A DNA stretch of 64,000 nucleotides from Arthrobacter sp. Hiyo8. GTDB taxonomy: Bacteria > Actinomycetota > Actinomycetes > Actinomycetales > Micrococcaceae. Within the stretch, counting starts at the first letter, position 1. Each line of letters starts with the position of its first letter. The stretch covers positions 1,178,001 to 1,242,000 of the forward strand of contig AP014719.1 of NCBI GenBank assembly GCA_001549895.1, in the 5' to 3' direction. This document shows, piece by piece, positions 59,744-64,000 of this stretch. The notes under the pieces are model-generated. The model did not search any database. It saw only the letters and a list, made by a program, of their open reading frames with translations, and was not told the origin of the DNA. The position numbers and the translations under genes are program-made.

Positions 59744-60517
59744 TCAGGAACCGAAGCGGCGTTGGCGGCCGGCGTAGTCCCGCAGGGCCCGCAGGAAATC
59801 AACCTTGCGGAACGCGGGCCAGAGTGCCTCGCAAAAGTAGAACTCGCTGTAGGCGCTTTGCCACATGAGGAAACCTGACAAACGCTGTTCACCTGACGTG
59901 CGGATCACCAGATCCGGGTCCGGCTGGCCTCGCGTGTAAAGGAAACGCGAGATGTCGTCCACTGAGAGCTCATCGGCCAGCTCGGTGATGTCGCGGCCGT
60001 GCGCGACGGCGTCGTGCAGCAGTTCCCGCACGGCGTCAACGATCTCGCGCCGTCCGCCGTAGCCGACGGCCACGTTCACATGGAGCCGCTCGCGGATCGG
60101 CGTGCGGGCCGTGAGCTTGTTGAGCCGCTCGGCGAGGTAGTCCGGAAGGAGCTCCGGCGCGCCCATGGCGTGGACCGAGATATCGGCGTCGTCATCCAAG
60201 CGATCGAGCGTGTTGGCGATGATTCCCATCAGCAGTTCGAGCTCTTCGCCGGAACGGTTCATGTTGTCCGTCGAGAGCATGTAGAGAGTGACGACTTTGA
60301 CACCGAGTTCCTGGCACCAGCCGAGGAATTCGTGGATCTTGTCCGCGCCTGCCTGATGGCCTTCGCTGGTCGGAGCGTTGAACTGCCGCGCCCAGCGGCG
60401 GTTGCCATCCACCATGACGCCGATATGCCGGGGAATCTTCTCCCGCTCGAGCGAACGGAGCAGTTTGCGCTCGTAGAAGCCGTAGAGGAAGCCGGGCCAC
60501 TCCATCCGGACACTCAC
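59744..60517 (-). CDS. uppS: isoprenyl transferase (cis-prenyltransferase, UppS-like)
   Basis: Condenses isopentenyl diphosphate units into the polyprenyl diphosphate carrier for wall synthesis. 257 residues, intact. HIGVMVDGNRRWARQF carries the catalytic Asp; GWCQELGVKVVTLYMLST, LHVNVAVGYGGRREIVDA and LVIRTSGEQRLSGFLMWQ are the family regions. The GTG at 60517 follows AGGAAG by 4 nt; the ATG at 60505 is an alternative. Divergent from the hemolysin III gene. Confidence 0.94.
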   Translation of the reverse strand: MSVRMEWPGFLYGFYERKLLRSLEREKIPRHIGVMVDGNRRWARQFNAPTSEGHQAGADKIHEFLGWCQELGVKVVTLYMLSTDNMNRSGEELELLMGIIANTLDRLDDDADISVHAMGAPELLPDYLAERLNKLTARTPIRERLHVNVAVGYGGRREIVDAVRELLHDAVAHGRDITELADELSVDDISRFLYTRGQPDPDLVIRTSGEQRLSGFLMWQSAYSEFYFCEALWPAFRKVDFLRALRDYAGRQRRFGS

Positions 60518-60747
60518 CTGACTTCCTATGAACAGCACGTTAAAAGCGAAACAAACGACGACGGCGGCCGGCCCGCTTGGCAGCCGGCCCCAGCCAAACA
60601 ACTATCGACACCTCCGGACCGCTGCCGTAGGCGCACCACCAAGGCTACCTTCCCAAGGCGGGCAGCCGGCACACCTGAACAGCGGAAAGCGATCGCAATG
60701 GGCGCTACTCGGCAGTAACTTATCCAGGCGCGGGTTACGCTTTAACG

Positions 60748-61387
60748 ATGTCGGAGCTGCTCACAACCAAGCCAAGGTGGCGCGGCTGGATCCATGCTGT
60801 GGCCACGCCTTTCGCCGTCGCGGCAGGGATCGTCCTGGTGACATTGGCGCCAACGACGGATCGCAAAATCGCCTCCGCCATCTACGCCTTGACGGGTGTG
60901 CTGCTCTTCGGCGTGTCCGCGGTCTACCACCGCGGCAATTGGGAGCCGAAGACCAGGATGGTCCTCAAGCGCCTGGACCACACCAACATCATGCTGGTGA
61001 TCGCGGGCAGCTACACGCCCCTCGCATGGTCGCTGCTTGAGCGTCCCAAGGCCGTCCTCCTGCTGTCGGTGATCTGGTCCGGTGCACTGCTGGGAGTGCT
61101 TTTCCGGGTTCTCTGGACCGGCGCTCCACGTTGGCTCTACGTGCCCATCTACGTCGCGCTTGGCTGCGGGCATTGTTCTACCTGCCGGAGTTCTTCACGG
61201 CGAACGTTCCAGCGGCGATCCTGATCTGCGTGGGCGGGTCCTCTACATCGCGGGCGCGGTTTTCTACGGAATCAAGAGGCCCAACTTCAGTCCGTTGAAC
61301 TTCGGCTTCCACGAGCTCTTCCACGCCCTCACCGTGCTGGCGTTCGCCGCACATTTCGCCGCGATCATGATTGCCGTGCTGAGTTAA
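60748..61387 (+). CDS. hemolysin III family (YqfA/PAQR-like) membrane protein (two frameshifts)
   Basis: Seven-helix protein. KPRWRGWIHAVATPFAVAAG, AVYHRGNW, LKRLDHTNIMLVIAGSYTPL and, after breaks near 61168 and 61228, YGIKRPNFSPLNFGFHELFH with FAAHFAAIM. The His/Asp set (HRG, LDH, FHELFH) matches the metal site of the PAQR superfamily. Restored length is 213 residues. Often placed next to uppS in actinobacteria, as here. Confidence 0.93.
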
Positions 61388-61401
61388 TGGGCGATCCTGG
61401 G

Positions 61402-63582
61402 CTAGCCGGCGGCTTCCGCCATCGCGTCGAGGCGCTGCGCGAGTTCCTCGACGGAGCCAAGCGGCAGGTCACACACCATCCCCGGCATAGATACACCAGC
61501 GGTGAGCCGTCCGCGGCAGCTGTACGGGCTTCGAGCAGCGGCACCTCAGGTTCCGCTGCCCGGGCCCGGGCAGGGCGCCGTCGTCGGGCGCTTGTTCGCC
61601 GGCCACACGGAGCTGGACCGCAACCACCATCCCCGGCTCGGCGAGGCCAACAGCGCGCGGTGGAGTTCCCGTTGTTTGGCGCCTGGTGGGCCGGATACTG
61701 CGGCCTCTACGGGACCAACCGTGGCTGCCTGGGCGGTCGCAAGCAGCCATCCCGCTACCCGTGGAGCCCGCCCGGCTATGGGCGGCAGGAGCGAGAGGAT
61801 GTTGCTCGCCATGGCCCTGTGCTCGTGCGAACCGGAGTAGGCCGCGTAGCTCAGCAACACTCCGGCAAACGCAGCTGCCCGCTGGGCGCCGCGTTGTCGA
61901 AGGGGTCCAGGCCCGCGTGCTGGCCCTGCGCGTTGAATACCTGGGCCGACTCCCCTACGGAGTCCGACAACCTGCCGTCCACCACGAATCGCGCGCAGGC
62001 TCCGCTGATCAGCTCCTCCGCGAACCGGTACCAGCGCTGCTGGCCAGTCACCGCGTAGAGGGCCAGGAAGCCTTCGGCGCAAAATGCGTAGTCTTCCAAC
62101 AGGCCGCTGATGCCGCGCGCAACGCCGTCGTGCGAGACCCTCATCAGCACCCTCGCCCCGGGCTTTGAGGTGCCGGCGGCCGGACGCCAGTGCGCGCGCA
62201 CCAGGTACTCGGCCACGCTTTCCGCGGCGGTCACCAGTTCAGGCCTGTCCAGGACAGCGCCGGCTTCGGCAAGCGCCGCGATGGCCAGGCCGTTCCAGCC
62301 CGCCACGACCTTGTCGTCCCGGGCCGGTTGGGCCGCGCCGAGCGCGCGGCGCGCAAGGCGGGCCTGACTCGGTTCCACAACCGCGATTCCGCACCGGAGA
62401 GCTGGCGCCCGGGATGGAGCGGAGATCCGAGTTCCGAGACCGTCCCGGACGGCCCCACGTTCATGAGCCGGGCCACTGCGGCGCCGTCCCCGGGCCAAGC
62501 ACGGCTTCGAGGCTCGCAGGAGTCCACAGGTAGGACGCCCCTTCGTGATGCACTCCGTCCACCACGGTATCGGCGTCGAGCGAGGAAGCGAGTCCGTCCG
62601 GCGCCGCGGGATCACCCACGCCGAGCGAGCCGAGCATCCAGTCCGCCACCCGCGACGCCACACTTGCGGCCTCGCCGGCCGGCAAGACCCAGTCGCCCCG
62701 AAGCCGGACCCAGTGGACGTAGGCACGGAGGAGCTGGGCATTGTCGTAGAGCATCTTCTCGAAATGCGGCACGGCCCAATCCGCGGTCACGGAATACCGG
62801 GCGAAGCCGCCGTCGAGCTGGTCGCACAGTGCGGAACGGGCCATGGCGGCGAGCGTGCGGCCCGCCATGTCGCGGGCGGCGTCCGAGGTATCCGACGGTA
62901 CGGCAGCGTGCCGGATCAGGAACTCAAGAACGGCCGACGGCGGGAACTTGGGAGCGCCGCCGAAGCCACCGCCGTCGGGGTCCTCCGAACGGGCGAGAAG
63001 ACGCACGGCTTCCGATAACAGGCTTCTGTCCAGGCTTTCGGACGGCCTGTCGAGGAACACGGCTGAGGCGAGCTGGGCATCGGCCATGCCGACGGCGAGC
63101 CCTCGCGCGTTTTGCTCGACGGCATCGCGGCGTTCCAGCCACGCCTCATGGACCGCTTCAAGCACCTGGCGGAAGGACGGCCTTCCGGGTTGTGGCTTCG
63201 GCGGGAAATAGGTGCCCGCATGGAAGGCCAAGCCGTCAGGCGTCAGGAACACCGACATCGGCCAGCCGCCCTCGCCGCTGATGGCCTGCGTGGCTGCCAT
63301 GTAGATCGAGTCCACGTCGGGGCGTTCTTCGCGGTCCACCTTGATGGCCACGAAGTGGGCGTTCAGATACTCGGCGGTGTCCTGGTCTTCGAATGACTCG
63401 TGGGCCATGACGTGGCACCAGTGGCACGCGGCATAGCCGATGGAGAGAAAGACGGGAACATCGCGGGCCGCCGCGAATGCAAAGGCCTCGTCGCCGAACG
63501 GCCGCCAGTACACCGGATTGTCCGCATGCTGGCGGAGATAGGCGGACGGTTCCGAGCCGAGGGCGTTGGACGCCCCGGCCAT
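61402..63582 (-). CDS. DUF255 thioredoxin-fold protein (YyaL/SSP411 type; several frameshifts)
   Basis: N-terminal thioredoxin-like domain: SAYLRQHADNPVYWRPF, then IGYAACHWCHVMAHESFED with a CxxC pair and VDREERPDVDSIYM. Next is the glycosidase-like (alpha/alpha barrel) region, with GGGFGGAPKFPP, YDNAQLLRAYVH, DDKVVAGWNGLAIAALAEAG and GISGLLEDYAFCAEGFLAL. Breaks near 62475, 62365, 61870 and about 61490-61560 split the C-terminal half. It ends GMVCDLPLGSVEELAQRLDA. Restored length is about 728 residues. Cellular role unknown. Confidence 0.9.
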
Positions 63583-63600
63583 TCCCGGGTGATGCCCGGG

Positions 63601-63992
63601 TCAGCGGGCTCCGGAGCCGGCATCGCCGTCGGCGTCTTCTGCGCGCGGCTTGCCCGCAACAGCGCCGCCGGTCTCAGCAGTGCCGGTCCCAGCGCCGCCG
63701 GTCTCAGCAGTGCCGGTCCCAGTGCCGGTCACGGCGCCGCCAGTCCCGGAACCGTCCGCCTCAGCCGCGTCGGGACCCCCGACCAGGGCTTCTTCAACCT
63801 GGGCGCGGTAGCGGACCCGCCGGATCCGGCGGACCATGTCGACGATCAGGAAGGTCGTGAGCACCACGATGAAGGCAGTCAGGACGAATCCCCAGGTTCC
63901 GGGGTCACTTGGTCTTCCGACAAGCCGGGGCGCAGCGACGGGGTCGGGGTAGGCGACGGGGTCGTGGCCAGGGCGATGAGAAAGTGGTGCAC
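63601..63992 (-). CDS. single-pass membrane protein with Gly/Thr repeat tail
   Basis: GTG start VHHFLIALATTPSPTPTPSLRPG, short Pro-rich segment, one helix (TWGFVLTAFIVVLTTFLIVDMV), a basic stop-transfer (RRIRRVRYRAQVEEAL) and a low-complexity cytosolic tail (TGTGTGTAETGGAGTGTAETGG). The tail DNA at about 63663-63735 contains a near-perfect 30-bp direct repeat. One frame break near 63900 separates the first 30 residues. 18 bp upstream of the DUF255 gene on the same strand. Confidence 0.7.
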
Positions 63993-64000
63993 GGTTCAAA

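Overview
The window reads as a high-GC (roughly 63-65% by eye) actinobacterial chromosome, most like Arthrobacter or a close Micrococcaceae relative. The basis is gene content and order: WhiB, a resuscitation-promoting factor, YkuD L,D-transpeptidases, an actinobacterial protein O-mannosyltransferase, GlpX next to DUF4245, TIGR03089, DUF3499 and DUF5719. The genus is an inference; no rRNA is present.

Layout. 1-6.2 kb: end of an AAA/LuxR-type regulator, then pth, rplY, prs, glmU and tRNA-Gln on the minus strand. 6.4-8 kb: a TetR gene followed by about 870 bp of repeat DNA without a gene. 8-14 kb: ABC-F ATPase, ispE, rsmA, rpf and tatD, an old actinobacterial block. 14.3-19.3 kb: a moxR-DUF58-transglutaminase operon. 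19.5-27 kb: an aldehyde dehydrogenase, rsmI divergent from a PMT-type mannosyltransferase, and three membrane proteins. 27-30 kb: two tandem L,D-transpeptidases. 30-44 kb: a stretch syntenic with the mycobacterial sahH-whiB2 region: ahcY, Trm112, DUF3499, metallopeptidase, DUF5719, a very large GT2, whiB, TIGR03089, GtrA, purK, purE, manA and a FemAB-like gene. 44.5-48.1 kb: two near-identical IS30-family insertions around a DUF559/AbiEi-like gene. 48-64 kb: glpX, DUF4245, carbonic anhydrase, fumC, a TetR/MFS efflux pair, Nudix, prepilin peptidase, an unknown gene, a GNAT gene between 32-bp repeat arrays, phoH, a cis-prenyltransferase, a hemolysin III protein and a DUF255 thioredoxin-like protein.

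The chromosome works mostly on cell-envelope and housekeeping functions. GlmU, IspE, the cis-prenyltransferase, ManA, PMT, GT2, GtrA, FemAB-like, two L,D-transpeptidases and Rpf all feed wall precursor supply, lipid carriers, glycosylation or peptidoglycan remodelling.

A dominating technical feature is that more than half of the protein genes are interrupted by -1 frameshifts, including genes expected to be essential (prs, ispE, rplY, purE). Each case I worked out is the loss of one base from a short run of G or C. I annotate such genes at full span and regard the breaks as sequencing errors, not pseudogenes.

The most interesting non-genic signals are: (i) each IS30 copy sits exactly at the 3-nt tip of a related palindrome, with its own 3-bp target duplication, and one copy rewrites the C-terminus of the neighbouring gene; (ii) related 32-bp tandem arrays lie in inverted orientation on either side of a GNAT gene; (iii) a ~600-bp element at 7.3-7.9 kb has ~100-bp inverted ends and an internal 96-bp direct repeat; (iv) two copies of a palindrome-plus-tail repeat lie at gene 3' ends.
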